Source: Sphingomonas sp. 3P27F8
GTDB taxonomy: Bacteria; Pseudomonadota; Alphaproteobacteria; Sphingomonadales; Sphingomonadaceae
Length of the DNA: 64,000 bases
Reading direction: 5' to 3'
Assembly (NCBI RefSeq): GCF_005502745.1
Contig: NZ_SCNL01000012.1
Span: forward strand, 62,001-126,000
Shown here: in pieces, positions 43,475-53,357 of the stretch
Layout: each line of letters opens with the position of its first letter
Position numbering within the stretch: position 1 is the stretch's first letter
The notes under the pieces: model-generated
Seen by the model: only the letters and a program-made list of their open reading frames with translations
Databases searched by the model: none
What the model was told of the DNA's origin: nothing
Translations under genes and position numbers: made by a program

Positions 43475-45327
43475 AGGTCCGGCAGTTCCTGACTGGCGCG
43501 GCCCCAGCCCGCCAGCGCTTTCGATGCGGCGCGCTTGATCAGCTCGGGCGCATCGCCGACGTGCCAGTGCGCCGGGGTGTCGATCGTCTCCATTTCCTTC
43601 CAACTAATCGGCGCGGCAACCGGTGCGCCTTCGCGCGACCGCACGCTGTAGGGCATGACCGCGGTCGCGCCGCGCTGGTTGCGCAAATAATCGACGAAGA
43701 TGCGGCCCTTACGCTGCACCTTGGGCAAGGCCGCCGTAAAATTGTCAGGATCGCTCTGGGCGACCGCCATCGCCAGGCGGTGCGCGAAATCCTTGACCTC
43801 GGGCCATTCGGCCCGCGGCGTCAGCGGCGCGATGACATGGACGCCTTTCCCGCCCGTCACCATCGGGAAGGTTTCGAGTCCGATCGACTTGAGAATGTCG
43901 CGGAACTTGAACGCCGCACTGCGCACCGCCTCGAAATCGAGTCCGACATCGGGATCGAGGTCGAACACCAGCCGATCGGCCTTCTCGACGTCCTCGATCC
44001 GGGCGCCCCAGCCGTGAAACTCGATGGTCCCCATCTGAACGCACGTCATCAGACCGTCAGGCGTGTCTATATAGAGATACGGCTCTTCGTGGCCGTCCTT
44101 TTCGGCGATGGCGACGTGCCGGACCGCATCCCCGAAGCTTCCGGCATCGTGCTTTTGAAAGAAACATTTCTTGGCGCGTCCTTGCGGGCAGCGCACCAGG
44201 CTGATCGGGCGCGAGCCGATCCATGGCAGCATGATCGGCGCGACTGCTTCGTAATGGTCGGCCACGGCGCCCTTGGTCACGTTGCTTTCGGGATAGAGCA
44301 CGCGATCGCAATTGCTGATCTTCACCGCGCTCTTCGATGCGGACACCTCGGCCGCCGAACCTTCGATTTCGAGCACCACCGCTTCCGGCTTCTTGTCTTC
44401 GCGCAAGCCGAGATAGCTCGGATGCCGCAGGGTCCCCTCGTTGGTCATCTCGGTAAAGGCGATTTCAGCGACCAGGCGCGGCGTCAGCCAGTGCGCGCCG
44501 CGCACCTCGGCTCGCGGCGCTTTTACCGTCGGCACGTCTTGTTCGAGCGGTCGCATCTTCTCCATCAAGGCGAAGCTCTCGTCGGTATCGAACCCGGTGC
44601 CGACCTTGCCGGCATAGCGCAGCGCCCCGTCCTCGTTGACGCCGAGGATCAGCGAGCGGAACAGCCGCGACTTGTCCGACGGCGTCCAGCCAATGATGAC
44701 GAACTCCTGGCGCTTGATGCATTTGGTCTTCACCCATGCGCCGTTGCGCGACCCGACGTAGCGCGCGTCAGCAAGCTTCGAGATGACCCCTTCCAGTCCG
44801 GCCGCGCAGAATTGGTTGAGCAATTTCTCGCCGCTGCCGGCGATGTGCTCCGAATAGCGCAACCGTCCTGCCGCCTTTCCGAGAATCGTTTCGAGCCGGG
44901 CCTTGCGTTCGACGAGCGGAAGTTGCGTCAGGTTCTCGCCATCGAGCTCGAGCAGATCGAAGGCATAATAGACGATCGTTGCCGGTGCGCCCTTGAGCGC
45001 GCCTTGCAACGCCTGAAAGTTCGACCGGCCGTCTGCATCGAGCACGACCGCCTCGCCATCGATCAGCGCGCTTCCGACCGGTAGGCGAACAGCATCTTCG
45101 ATGAGCCCTGCGAAGCGATCGCTCCAGTCGAGTCCGGAGCGCGTATAGGCGCGCGCTTCGCCGCCGCCGACCGCCAGCATCGTGCGATAGCCATCATATT
45201 TCATTTCGTGGAGCCAGCGGCTGCCCGTCGGCACCGTGTCGACCAGCGACGCCAGCTGAACCGGCTGGAACGGCGGCAAACCGGTCTTCCCGCCGCCGCC
45301 CGCATCGCGGCTTCTTAGGCGTGCCAT
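43471..45327 (-). CDS. ligD: LigD-type ligase-polymerase without phosphoesterase domain
   Basis: A 618-residue non-homologous end-joining enzyme. The ATP ligase domain comes first (KYDGYRT with the adenylated lysine near residue 35, LIDGEAVVLD, LEGVISKL, WVKTKC). The archaeo-eukaryotic primase-type polymerase domain follows from about residue 330 (VFDLDPDVGLDFEAV with catalytic Asp residues, and TGGKGVHVIAPL). The usual N-terminal 3'-phosphoesterase domain is absent. ATG 45327 gives the standard N-terminus; the frame upstream is not conserved-looking. No ku gene is in the window. It is coupled to xthA. Confidence 0.92.
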   Translation of the reverse strand: MARLRSRDAGGGGKTGLPPFQPVQLASLVDTVPTGSRWLHEMKYDGYRTMLAVGGGEARAYTRSGLDWSDRFAGLIEDAVRLPVGSALIDGEAVVLDADGRSNFQALQGALKGAPATIVYYAFDLLELDGENLTQLPLVERKARLETILGKAAGRLRYSEHIAGSGEKLLNQFCAAGLEGVISKLADARYVGSRNGAWVKTKCIKRQEFVIIGWTPSDKSRLFRSLILGVNEDGALRYAGKVGTGFDTDESFALMEKMRPLEQDVPTVKAPRAEVRGAHWLTPRLVAEIAFTEMTNEGTLRHPSYLGLREDKKPEAVVLEIEGSAAEVSASKSAVKISNCDRVLYPESNVTKGAVADHYEAVAPIMLPWIGSRPISLVRCPQGRAKKCFFQKHDAGSFGDAVRHVAIAEKDGHEEPYLYIDTPDGLMTCVQMGTIEFHGWGARIEDVEKADRLVFDLDPDVGLDFEAVRSAAFKFRDILKSIGLETFPMVTGGKGVHVIAPLTPRAEWPEVKDFAHRLAMAVAQSDPDNFTAALPKVQRKGRIFVDYLRNQRGATAVMPYSVRSREGAPVAAPISWKEMETIDTPAHWHVGDAPELIKRAASKALAGWGRASQELPDL

Positions 45328-45488
45328 ATCGGTCGATCCCGCGTCATACCTGTCAAATACGTGGTGCGCTGACTCGTTCCGGCGCTCTCGAGACTCGCAT
45401 CGGCGTGCACGCCCGATTTGGTCGCTCGCCTGCGGCAACCGTCGGACACCTCCTGCGTTGTCACCATGTCAACAATTCGGAGGTCGAC

Positions 45489-45665
45489 ATGGCAGACGAC
45501 AAGACATTGCGCGGACCGCGGGACCGCTCGCGGATCGCACTCGGTGAGGAATATGAAGTCGACTATTGGACCCAGCGGTTCGGAGTTTCCCGGGAGCGGC
45601 TGGAACAGGCGGTGGGAGCGGTAGGCAATGGTGCGGATGCGGTGGAGAAGCACTTACGCGGCTGA
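45489..45665 (+). CDS. DUF3606 family protein
   Basis: A 58-residue protein of the DUF3606 family: DRSRIALGEEYEVDYWTQRFGVS, given in part, is the usual core, with a small helical fold. GGAGG stands five bases before the ATG. The family is common in stress regions of alphaproteobacteria; the function is unknown. Confidence 0.82.
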   Translation: MADDKTLRGPRDRSRIALGEEYEVDYWTQRFGVSRERLEQAVGAVGNGADAVEKHLRG

Positions 45666-46182
45666 GCTCGAAGCGGGCGGCTAGAGCGCTGGCCCGCATC
45701 GCCCGCATTCGATCATCTAGCTAGCAACTTGCTCGCGCATCGGCTTAACAAGAGTTTGCCGAGACCGTATTCTAGCGACGATCTCCACGGTATGAGCGTA
45801 AAGTCATCCGCTCTTTCGATCAGAACTTAGCATTCATCAGCGAGATCGATTTGACGACGCTATTGCCTTGCTAGGTTATTATTACTCGTTAGCGCATCAT
45901 GGTAATATGCGATTCCTTCGATGATCGTCCGGGATAAGACATTGGCCGTCACCAGGCGACTTAACTTTAGTACTTGAGCCTTAGATGTGCACCTCGCCAG
46001 GCCTGACGACGTGAGGGTCGGTACCCCGATCGCGATCGATCCGTCTCCGTGATTTCAGCGATCATTCTATCTGCGTGGAGTTCGCTACTGCCGCAGTCAT
46101 CTGCACAATGGCGCCTTCCAACTTGTTCGACGGCACGCTCAGCTTCACCGACGAGTTCAAGCAGTGACGCTTCGGCAGAAGA
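45666..46182. other. Intergenic stretch, AT-richer than its surroundings
   Basis: About 520 bases without a convincing gene on either strand. The base composition drops in GC between about 45700 and 46000. No repeat ends, tRNA or strong hairpin was found. It may be a decayed region or hold an unrecognised small RNA. Confidence 0.4.
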
Positions 46183-46965
46183 CTATTCGTCGCCGCGCGC
46201 GCGCGGCGCGATCACGACCTGCTGAACCACCGCGCGTCGCGGCTGCGTCAATACATAATGCACGCCGACCGCAATGTCCTCGGCGCGCAACATCGTCTCC
46301 TTGCGATTCTCCTCGGCCTGTTCCGCCGCGGTGAAATCGGGATACTGGAAATCGGCACCGGTCTTGGCCGGCTCAATGTTGCAGACCTTGATTCCCTTCG
46401 GCGCCAGCTCCTTGCGCACCGCCTCGGCAAATCCGGCGACGCCGGCCTTCATCCCGGCATAAACGCTGCCCTCCGCCCCGAGCAAATGCGAAGCCACCGA
46501 GCCGATGAAGATGATGTCGCCGTGATCCTGCATTACTTCGACCGCGGCATAGGCCGTCGTCAGATAGGCGGTGAAATCGGTGGCGATCGCATAGCGCAGC
46601 TCATCGGCGCTCATCGTCGTCAATCCCTTGGCAGGGATGGCGGCATTGATGATCGCGATATCGAACTCGCCGAGATACTCCCTAGCACCCGCGACAAACC
46701 GATCGACGCCGTCCGGGTCGGCAAGATCGACCGCCATGCCACCGCCCTTGCCGACCTCGCGGATGCGCTCCAGCCCGTCCTCGAGATGCTGCTGGTCGCG
46801 GCCGCAGACGAACACGTCCACGCCGTCGGACGCGAGCAGGACGGCGATCGCCCGGCCGATCCCGGTCGTGCCGCCGCTGATGATGGCCTTGCGGCCCGAA
46901 AGTGAGGGCATGTCGGTATGCGCATCGCTCACGTCGCGTGCGGGAGGCTCGGCTAAATCGCTCAT
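46183..46965 (-). CDS. Short-chain dehydrogenase/reductase
   Basis: A 260-residue SDR enzyme. The cofactor loop is SGGTTGIGRA near residue 30, the serine lies in FIGSVAS, and Tyr and Lys are in YAGMKAG. A 20-residue hydrophilic N-terminal extension precedes the fold. The NNAG motif is INAAI, a common variant. It lies 66 bases downstream of a broken SDR gene in the same direction and may belong to the same operon as the alcohol dehydrogenase and SRPBCC genes. The substrate is unknown. Confidence 0.87.
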   Translation of the reverse strand: MSDLAEPPARDVSDAHTDMPSLSGRKAIISGGTTGIGRAIAVLLASDGVDVFVCGRDQQHLEDGLERIREVGKGGGMAVDLADPDGVDRFVAGAREYLGEFDIAIINAAIPAKGLTTMSADELRYAIATDFTAYLTTAYAAVEVMQDHGDIIFIGSVASHLLGAEGSVYAGMKAGVAGFAEAVRKELAPKGIKVCNIEPAKTGADFQYPDFTAAEQAEENRKETMLRAEDIAVGVHYVLTQPRRAVVQQVVIAPRARGDE

Positions 46966-47031
46966 GCTGGATTCCTGTCAAAAAAGACTGGGGCTTGTGA
47001 TGCTACTGCGAGAGATCAGCGCCGTCGGGGT

Positions 47032-47826
47032 TTACGACTTATCGGTTTTGCCCGAGCCGGGTTCCGCCATGCCGCGGTGCATCTCGGCGAGCACGGCTTG
47101 CGGCACGACCCCGGCCGCGGCAACCTGCAGCTTGTTTTTCAGCCCCGAGGTGATGTGACCCTTGCCCGCCATCATCGCATCCCAGCCGTCCTTCGCGACC
47201 TTCGCCGGATCGGCTTTCTTGTCGTCCTGGCCGACCGACGTATCGTCCATGCCCGCCCGGTTGAAGAATTCGGTGTCGGTCGCGCCGGGCATCAGCGTGG
47301 TCAGCGTCACGTCTTTCGATTCCTTGATCTCGTTGCGCAGCGCCTCGGTGAAATTGTCGACGAACGCCTTGGTGGCGTTGTAGACCGCGTTGAACGCGCC
47401 CGGAATTTAGCCGGCGATCGAACCGGTCACGAGGATCTTGCCGTCGTCGCGCGCGACCATGTCGCCGAGCACGCGCTGCAGCAAATAGACGGTGCCGGTG
47501 ATATTGGTGTCCACCGAATGGCGCCAACTCGCCACGTCCTGATTGAGGAACGCGCCGCCGGTGCCGATCCCGGCATTGGCGCACAATACGTCGATCCGGC
47601 GTCCATTCACGGCGGCTAACAAGGTGTCGACGCCGTCAATCGTCGAGAGATCGGCTTCGACGGATTGCACGTCAGTGCCGAACTGCTCGAAATCGCGCGC
47701 TGCCGCGTCGATCAGCGGCTCGTCGGCGACGACGATCAGATCATAGCCGTCCCGGGCGGCGATGGTCGCCAGTTCGAACCCGATTCCGGTCGAGGCACCG
47801 GTTACAATCGCTAATTTGTCGGCCAT
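47032..47826 (-). pseudogene. SDR gene interrupted by an in-frame stop codon
   Basis: Read from ATG 47826, an SDR begins normally (IVTGASTGIG, CANAGIG, ILVTGSIAG). A TAA at 47409-47407 then stops it, between the catalytic serine and the YNATK motif. The same frame continues without further damage (IPGAFNAVYNATKAF) to 47032, giving a 264-codon gene with one internal stop. A single base change, for example from a Tyr codon, explains it. A sequencing error is the other explanation. The second part alone cannot be an enzyme. It follows the alcohol dehydrogenase by 11 bases. Confidence 0.8.
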
Positions 47827-47837
47827 TGTCTGTCTCC

Positions 47838-49025
47838 TCACGCGGCCACGGTCATGCCGGGTTTCAGAACGACCTTGGTCACTTCGTTCTGGTTGTCGTG
47901 GAACATCTTGTAGCCATCGGGGGCCTGCTCGAGCGGCAAGCGGTGGCTGATCAGGAAGGTGGTATCGATCTTCCCGTCGAGGATCACCTGGAGCAGCCCC
48001 GGCAGGTAATGCTGAACGTGCGTCTGGCCGGTCTTGAGCGTCAGCCCTTTCTCCATGAACGCGCCGAGCGGGAACTTGTCGACGAACCCGCCATAAACGG
48101 CGGGCATCGAAACCCGCCCGCCCTTGCGACATGCGATGATCGCCTGGCGGATCGAATGCGTGCGATCGGTGCCGAGGAAGGTCGATGCCTTGATCTGATC
48201 GATGACATTGTCGACGAAGAAGCCGTGCGCCTCCAGCCCGACCGCGTCGATCACCGCATCGGGACCGATTCCGCCGGTCATCAGCATGAGGGCGTCGTAT
48301 GTCGCGCTTTCCTCGAAATTGATGGTCTCCGCGCCGAACTTCTTGGCGAGCTCGAGCCGGTGCGGAAAATGATCGATCGCGATGACGCGCTCGGCGCCCA
48401 TCAGGAATGCCGATTGCACCGCGAACAGCCCGACCGGGCCGCAGCCCCACACCGCCACCGTGTCGCCGGGCTCGATCTGCGCATTCTCCGCCGCCATCCA
48501 GCCGGTCGGCAGGATGTCCGACAGGAACAGTACCTTGTCGTCCTCGATCCCATCAGGAATGACGATCGGACCAACGTCGCTGAACGGCACGCGGACATAT
48601 TCGGCCTGACCACCGGCATAGCCGCCGGTCATGTGGCTATACCCGAACAGGCCCGACATCGGTTGGCCGTAGAGTTCCTGCGCGATGTCCTGGTTGTCCG
48701 CGGGCAAGCCATTGTCGCACGCCGAATATTGATGCTTGCCGCAATGGTAGCAGGATCCACACGCGATCGTGAAAGGCACGACGACGCGTTGGCCTTTCTT
48801 GAGCGTCGATTTCGCCCCGACTTCGACCACCTCGCCCATGAATTCGTGGCCGAGAATATCGCCCGACTGCATCGTCGGGATGTACCCGTCATAAAGATGC
48901 AGGTCCGACCCGCAGATCGCGGTCGAGGTGACCTTGATGATCGCGTCGCGCGGATTGACGATGCCGGGATCGTCGACCGTATCGACGCGGACGTCGTGCT
49001 TGCCGTGCCAAGCCAGTGCTCTCAC
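47838..49025 (-). CDS. Zinc-dependent alcohol/formaldehyde dehydrogenase-like enzyme
   Basis: A 395-residue medium-chain dehydrogenase. Catalytic zinc ligands are Cys in ICGSDLH and His-Glu in GHEFMGEV. The structural zinc site is [15 protein letters not shown]. The cofactor-binding GCGPVGLF is near residue 190. The length and the extended loop around residue 120 match glutathione-independent formaldehyde dehydrogenase-type proteins. GTG start 49025 overlaps the SRPBCC stop (GTGA). The operon then holds the broken SDR. An oxidising role on aldehydes or alcohols is likely; the substrate is open. Confidence 0.9.
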   Translation of the reverse strand: MRALAWHGKHDVRVDTVDDPGIVNPRDAIIKVTSTAICGSDLHLYDGYIPTMQSGDILGHEFMGEVVEVGAKSTLKKGQRVVVPFTIACGSCYHCGKHQYSACDNGLPADNQDIAQELYGQPMSGLFGYSHMTGGYAGGQAEYVRVPFSDVGPIVIPDGIEDDKVLFLSDILPTGWMAAENAQIEPGDTVAVWGCGPVGLFAVQSAFLMGAERVIAIDHFPHRLELAKKFGAETINFEESATYDALMLMTGGIGPDAVIDAVGLEAHGFFVDNVIDQIKASTFLGTDRTHSIRQAIIACRKGGRVSMPAVYGGFVDKFPLGAFMEKGLTLKTGQTHVQHYLPGLLQVILDGKIDTTFLISHRLPLEQAPDGYKMFHDNQNEVTKVVLKPGMTVAA

Positions 49026-49561
49026 AACCCCATCTCCTCGAATTGCTTGGCATTCATCGCGGGGGTCGCGATCTCACCGGTTTCCATCAATTGCTTGAAG
49101 CGTCGTAGGTCGCGGCGTGCCTGGATCGCGGGTTCGCGCTGGAACATCTTCGCGATCAGCTTGCCGATTGCGCCCGCTGGCGGGTCGTAGGCGATCGTCG
49201 CGGTCACGACGGTGCCCCGCGCGCCAGCCTCGGCGAAGGTCACGCGGCCGGAATTAGGGACGTCGGCCCCGTCCTCCGATTGCCAAGTAATCACTTTTCC
49301 CGGCACTTCATTGGTCACGCGCGCGTCCCATTCGACGGTCTTGCCGCCGGGCGCCTTGACGACCCAGTGCGTCCGGTCGCCGCCGAGCGCGTCGATGCGC
49401 ACGACATTCTCCATGAAGTTCGGCAGGTTGGTGAAGGCGCGGTAGAAGGCAAACAGCTCGTCGGCCGAGCGATTGATGGTCACGGCCGCCGCGGTCAGCT
49501 CGCGGTCGGGCTTGGTGTCCTTGCGCGTCACCGCGGGGGCGTCGTCGAGGTCGGTCGCCAT
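49022..49561 (-). CDS. SRPBCC (START-like) family protein
   Basis: A 179-residue protein of the SRPBCC superfamily, which has a deep ligand-binding cavity. Visible features are the opening strand ([17 protein letters not shown]), [36 protein letters not shown] (in part), and the terminal helix with [13 protein letters not shown]. It resembles the cyclase/dehydrase branch. ATG 49561 is chosen because the fold begins shortly after. It is the first gene of the dehydrogenase operon and could bind its substrate or a lipid. Confidence 0.82.
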   Translation of the reverse strand: MATDLDDAPAVTRKDTKPDRELTAAAVTINRSADELFAFYRAFTNLPNFMENVVRIDALGGDRTHWVVKAPGGKTVEWDARVTNEVPGKVITWQSEDGADVPNSGRVTFAEAGARGTVVTATIAYDPPAGAIGKLIAKMFQREPAIQARRDLRRFKQLMETGEIATPAMNAKQFEEMGL

Positions 49562-49816
49562 TCCTGTCTCTCTTTCTGGTTGTACGACGCGAACGCCTTT
49601 CGCGCCCAGACCGATCCGCCATGCCCCCGCATGCTGATAGAGGTTAATGCGATTTATTTCCGGCGGTTGGCTCCTGCTCGCGCCCGCAAGAAGGAATCGC
49701 AGGACGCGCCACGGATGACAGGTCTGCTGCCCGACGGAGCAGCCGGAACCAATGCCGGACGCAGGACTTGTTCCGTGATCCACCATCCATGTCGGATGGC
49801 TCAACGGGAGGATGAC

Positions 49817-50299
49817 ATGAAGACAATCCTGGGAGTTGCGCTGCTTTTTGCGACACCGGCCGCGCTGATGGCGCAAATGGCCGCACCGCCGACGAAGGAA
49901 TTCGTTAAGAAGGCCGGCGCGAGCGACTTGTTCGAACGGCAGGAAGGCCGTCTGATGATAACGTCAAGCAATCCGGCGGTGAAGAAGTTCGCCGCGGAGA
50001 TGGTGCGCGACCACACCAAGAGTACGGCAGACATCAAGGCCGCGGCGCGGGCCGCGCGCGTTGCGGTGGCGCCGCCGAAACTCGACGCCGACCAGGCGCG
50101 CAACCTCGCCGCATTGCGGGCGGCAAGCGGCCCCGCGCGCGACCAACTCTATATCGACCAGCAAAAGGCGGCACACCGCGATGCTCTGGCGCTGATGGAA
50201 GCTTATGGCCGGGACGGCGCGGCGAAGCCGTTGCGCATGGCGGCCTCCAAGATCGCGCCCGTCGTCAAGATGCACATCGACATGCTATCGAAAATGTAA
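49817..50299 (+). CDS. DUF4142 family exported protein
   Basis: A 160-residue protein with a signal peptide (KTILGVALLFATPAALMAQ) and a DUF4142 four-helix domain (SDLFERQEGRLMITSSNPAVKKF, in part, and MVRDHTKSTADI). GGGAGG precedes the ATG. It lacks the lipobox of the other copy near 23 kb, so it should be free in the periplasm. The function of the family is unknown. The gene stands alone. Confidence 0.85.
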   Translation: MKTILGVALLFATPAALMAQMAAPPTKEFVKKAGASDLFERQEGRLMITSSNPAVKKFAAEMVRDHTKSTADIKAAARAARVAVAPPKLDADQARNLAALRAASGPARDQLYIDQQKAAHRDALALMEAYGRDGAAKPLRMAASKIAPVVKMHIDMLSKM

Positions 50300-50307
50300 G
50301 GTCGGCA

Positions 50308-50328
50308 GGGCGGCGGTCTCCGCCGCCC
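50308..50328. terminator. Strong hairpin between convergent genes
   Basis: GGGCGGCGG-TCT-CCGCCGCCC is a perfect 9-bp stem in the 31 bases between the DUF4142 stop and the convergent nnrD stop. No T-run follows, so it may be a weak bidirectional terminator or a 3'-end protecting hairpin. Confidence 0.5.
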
Positions 50329-50330
50329 GG

Positions 50331-51182
50331 TCACCCTTGCAGCGCAGGAATTTCCGCGAGCAGTTCACGAGCGAGGAAGCCGAGCGGTCCGCTCCGCCGC
50401 GACACGGCGGCACCCGCCTCGCCGTGCATCCATACACCGAGACCTGCCGCGCAGAACAGTCCGGCGCCGCGCGCGAGCAGCCCGCCGATCACACCCGCAA
50501 GTATGTCGCCCGACCCCGCCGTGCCCAGGCCCGGGGTCGGGCTGACATAACGTGCGAGACGCCCCTCGGGCGAGGCAAGGAAGGTCTCGGCCGCTTTCAA
50601 CACGACCACCGCGCGGTACCGTTCAGCAGCGCGCTTGGCCCAGATCGAGGGCGACGCCGCGATATCTTCCTTCTCGGCGTCCATCATCGTTGCGAGTTCG
50701 CCATGGTGCGGCGTCAGGACAAGCGAGCCGCGCGCCGACTTGTCGACCAGGCGCAGCGCCGTCATCGCCCCGGCGTCGAGCAGGCACGGCACGTCGAGTT
50801 CCTTGGCAAGTAGGCTTTCGACAAAGGCCGGCGTCTCTTCGCCTTCGATCATGCCGGGCCCCGCGATGATGGCGTCGCATTGCGCGCAGCCGGCCTCGAG
50901 ATCCTCTACACAAGCCGCTGCGAGTTCGCCATCGTGCGACGGTAATCCGATCACCGCCGCCTCGGGAAAGGCGATGCCGAGCGGAACGGCGATCTCCGAT
51001 AAGGTCGCGAGTTGCACCCTGCCCGCGCCCGCGCGCAGCACGGCCTCACCGGTCAACCGGACGGCGCCGGGTACCAGCGCCGAACTCCCCACGACCAGCA
51101 CTTGTCCGCGCTCGTCCTTCGCACCGCCGGCGCTCGGCAGGCGATGGGCGTCAAACCACGCGCGATCGAGCATCTCGATCAT
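50331..51182 (-). CDS. nnrD: ADP-dependent NAD(P)H-hydrate dehydratase
   Basis: A 283-residue enzyme that repairs hydrated NAD(P)H. The ribokinase-like fold carries VLVVGSSALVPGAV near residue 30, SLVLTPHHGELATMM near 155, and the nucleotide-binding GTAGSGDILAGVIGGLL near 225. The N-terminal epimerase domain (NnrE) found in many bacteria is absent. ATG 51182 overlaps the stop of the phosphatase gene as ATGA. A metabolite-repair role fits the stress context. Confidence 0.9.
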   Translation of the reverse strand: MIEMLDRAWFDAHRLPSAGGAKDERGQVLVVGSSALVPGAVRLTGEAVLRAGAGRVQLATLSEIAVPLGIAFPEAAVIGLPSHDGELAAACVEDLEAGCAQCDAIIAGPGMIEGEETPAFVESLLAKELDVPCLLDAGAMTALRLVDKSARGSLVLTPHHGELATMMDAEKEDIAASPSIWAKRAAERYRAVVVLKAAETFLASPEGRLARYVSPTPGLGTAGSGDILAGVIGGLLARGAGLFCAAGLGVWMHGEAGAAVSRRSGPLGFLARELLAEIPALQG

Positions 51183-51928
51183 CCCCGCGCCGCCACCGGG
51201 GGGTCGGGCGCCCGCGTCACTTCGACCGCGACTTGCTCGACCGGGACCACATAATTGTACCGGATTAGCGCCAGATGGTCCGGCGTCTTCTCGCCGCATC
51301 GGTAATGCGTGACCGAGCAATTCGCGACGTCGCCTTCGGCATCGATCGCGAGAATCTGCTGCTCGGTCATGCCTTCCAGGATATAGCGAAGACACAGCAC
51401 CACGACTTGATGACCGACGATCAGCACGTTCCGACCGGCGTGGTGAAGCACCACGGTGTCGAGCAGCGAGCGCAGCCGCAGGATGACATCGCACCAGCTC
51501 TCGCCACCCGGCGGCCGATGATAGAATTTTCCCAGCACCGATCGAATGTCGGCTTGTTCGGGGAAGTGGTTTCGTACCCCCGATAAGGTATAGCCATCGA
51601 GGATACCGAATTCCTTTTCGCGAATCCGTTCGTCGGTGCAGATCGCGACGTCGGCGATGCCCGCCGCCGCGCGCAGCAACCGAGCGGTGTCGACGGCACG
51701 CCGATAGGGCGACGCAAACACGACATCGGGCCGCTCGGTTGCTGTGGCGAACCAGGCGCCAAGCGCGCCAGCCTGCTCTTCGCCTAACGGGCTCAACGCG
51801 ACGTCCACGTCCCGGCCGTGGATCGCGATCCGATCGAGCGATGCTTCGTCCGCGGCGTCGCGGGCGAGGTTTCCCGCACTCTGACCGTGCCGCACGATCC
51901 AAAGATTGTCGGGCCACCGCCGCGCCAT
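51179..51928 (-). CDS. Histidine phosphatase family protein
   Basis: A 249-residue protein of the phosphoglycerate mutase-like phosphatase family. The phospho-acceptor histidine is in IVRHGQSAGN (about residues 11-20). FASPYRRAVDTA gives the phosphate-binding arginine, KEFGILDG the acid region, and LIVGHQ the second histidine. The C-terminal part is longer than usual (about 50 residues with NCSVTHYRC). It is coupled to nnrD. The substrate is unknown. Confidence 0.87.
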   Translation of the reverse strand: MARRWPDNLWIVRHGQSAGNLARDAADEASLDRIAIHGRDVDVALSPLGEEQAGALGAWFATATERPDVVFASPYRRAVDTARLLRAAAGIADVAICTDERIREKEFGILDGYTLSGVRNHFPEQADIRSVLGKFYHRPPGGESWCDVILRLRSLLDTVVLHHAGRNVLIVGHQVVVLCLRYILEGMTEQQILAIDAEGDVANCSVTHYRCGEKTPDHLALIRYNYVVPVEQVAVEVTRAPDPPVAARG

Positions 51929-52048
51929 CAGGCCGCCACCGCGCGATAGTGCTGACGACGTTTCACCATGGTGTGCCGCTGCCCGTTGTTCCGATCGAAC
52001 AACCGCACGCGTCGCAACCTGGTTCCAACCTCCTGGTAGGGCGCGCCG

Positions 52049-52474
52049 TCACTTGTCGGGGCTGCCGCGGCGGAGCGTATAAAGATATGCCGCGATATCG
52101 CGCGCATCTCGTTCGGTGACACCCGTGTCGGGCATGCCGGTGCCGGGCGATATCGCCTGTGGCTCGCGAATCCAGCGGACGAGATTGTCCGGCGTGTTGG
52201 GCAATTTCCCGGCAAGCAGCGAATGCTCGGCGATGCCTGTCAGCGCGGGGCCGACGCTGCCGCGCGCGGCCGGCACCCCGCTGATGTCGTGGCACGCCGT
52301 ACATCCATAACGCGTCAAGGCCAGCTGGCCGCGTTCGACGTTGCCACCCGTCATTTGCTCGGCGGCGACGCGGTCGCGTTGCTGTGCCTCGCGGTGAAGC
52401 ACGACGCCCGAGGCCAGCGCCAGGATGGCTCCAGCTCCGACCAGGCCGGCGACGAACTTGAGGCTAGCCTGCAT
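52049..52474 (-). CDS. Membrane-anchored c-type cytochrome (end of caa3 operon)
   Basis: A 141-residue cytochrome c with an N-terminal anchor or signal (FVAGLVGAGAILALASGVVL) and one heme site, CTACH. Met in GMPDTGV is the likely sixth ligand. ATG 52474 has GGGAGG six bases upstream and overlaps the ctaG end. It is the last gene of the oxidase operon and could deliver electrons to it, together with the cytochrome at the operon start. Confidence 0.85.
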   Translation of the reverse strand: MQASLKFVAGLVGAGAILALASGVVLHREAQQRDRVAAEQMTGGNVERGQLALTRYGCTACHDISGVPAARGSVGPALTGIAEHSLLAGKLPNTPDNLVRWIREPQAISPGTGMPDTGVTERDARDIAAYLYTLRRGSPDK

Positions 52475-53357
52475 CGCCGACCTCCCGGCGCGAAACACGG
52501 AGCATCGCGCCGATCATCGCCAGCGCGGCAAGTGCATGAACCAGCCCCCCCGGGACCCACATGATAAGGCCGGCGATCTGCTGATCCTCGGCGGGGGTGA
52601 GGCCGAAAGGCGCGAGGCCAAGTGCCGCATAGGGCGCGTACCAGGGGCTTTGCGAAAACGCCATGAGCGCGCCGAGCGCACCCGACACGATCGACGTTGC
52701 GAACAGGCACAGCGCCGCAAGCGGGTAGCCCTGCGGGCCTTGTCGCGAATTCAGGACCGCTGTCCAGAACAAGAGGGCGCTGACGAGAAAGCTGGCGTGC
52801 TGGACGGCGTGCCACGCTTCATTCTCGAGCGCCATGTCGAATAGCGAAGGCGAATGCCACGCCCATAGCACGACAGCCTGGAGGGTCGTTGCCGTGACGG
52901 GCTCGGTCAGACGGTGCCAGATCGCCTTGAACCAGCCGCGCCGGGCAAGCGCACCGACCGGCCCTCGCGCGGGGTCCGGGAAGCCCCATAAAAGGATGAC
53001 GGCGGGGCGTGCGAGAACCAGGCAGGGTGCGGCCGCGAGCATGATCAGTTCATGCTCGAACATGTGCGCGGCAAAGGAGCGTTCGCCGGCTTCATGCAGG
53101 GGCGAGACGAGAGCGAGGGTGAGCAAGAGCCAGCCGAGCAGGAACAAGCCGCCGCGTCGCCCGAATTCGCCGCGCGCGGACCGGCGCCGGAGTTGCCAGT
53201 AACCCAGCGCGAACAACAGCAGCGTCGCGAGCAGCGGCAGCGCTATCAAGGGTTCGACATGCCAGGACGGCAGCGCATCGCCGCCGGGTTCGTGTGCGGC
53301 GGCAGCCGGCGCCGCCAGCACGACCGAGACGCCGATCGTCGCGACTAGCGCGCGCAT
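52464..53357 (-). CDS. ctaG: Cytochrome c oxidase assembly protein, caa3 CtaG type
   Basis: A 297-residue polytopic membrane protein of the caa3_CtaG family, found in operons of caa3-type oxidases. About seven transmembrane helices follow an N-terminal signal-like segment. Conserved histidines are in FAAHMFEHELIM, WAWHSPSLFD and WHAVQHASFL, and probably serve copper or heme handling. Its start overlaps the small membrane-protein gene by 13 bases. This is the Bacillus-like CtaG, not the Cox11 type. Confidence 0.9.
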   Translation of the reverse strand: MRALVATIGVSVVLAAPAAAAHEPGGDALPSWHVEPLIALPLLATLLLFALGYWQLRRRSARGEFGRRGGLFLLGWLLLTLALVSPLHEAGERSFAAHMFEHELIMLAAAPCLVLARPAVILLWGFPDPARGPVGALARRGWFKAIWHRLTEPVTATTLQAVVLWAWHSPSLFDMALENEAWHAVQHASFLVSALLFWTAVLNSRQGPQGYPLAALCLFATSIVSGALGALMAFSQSPWYAPYAALGLAPFGLTPAEDQQIAGLIMWVPGGLVHALAALAMIGAMLRVSRREVGDAG

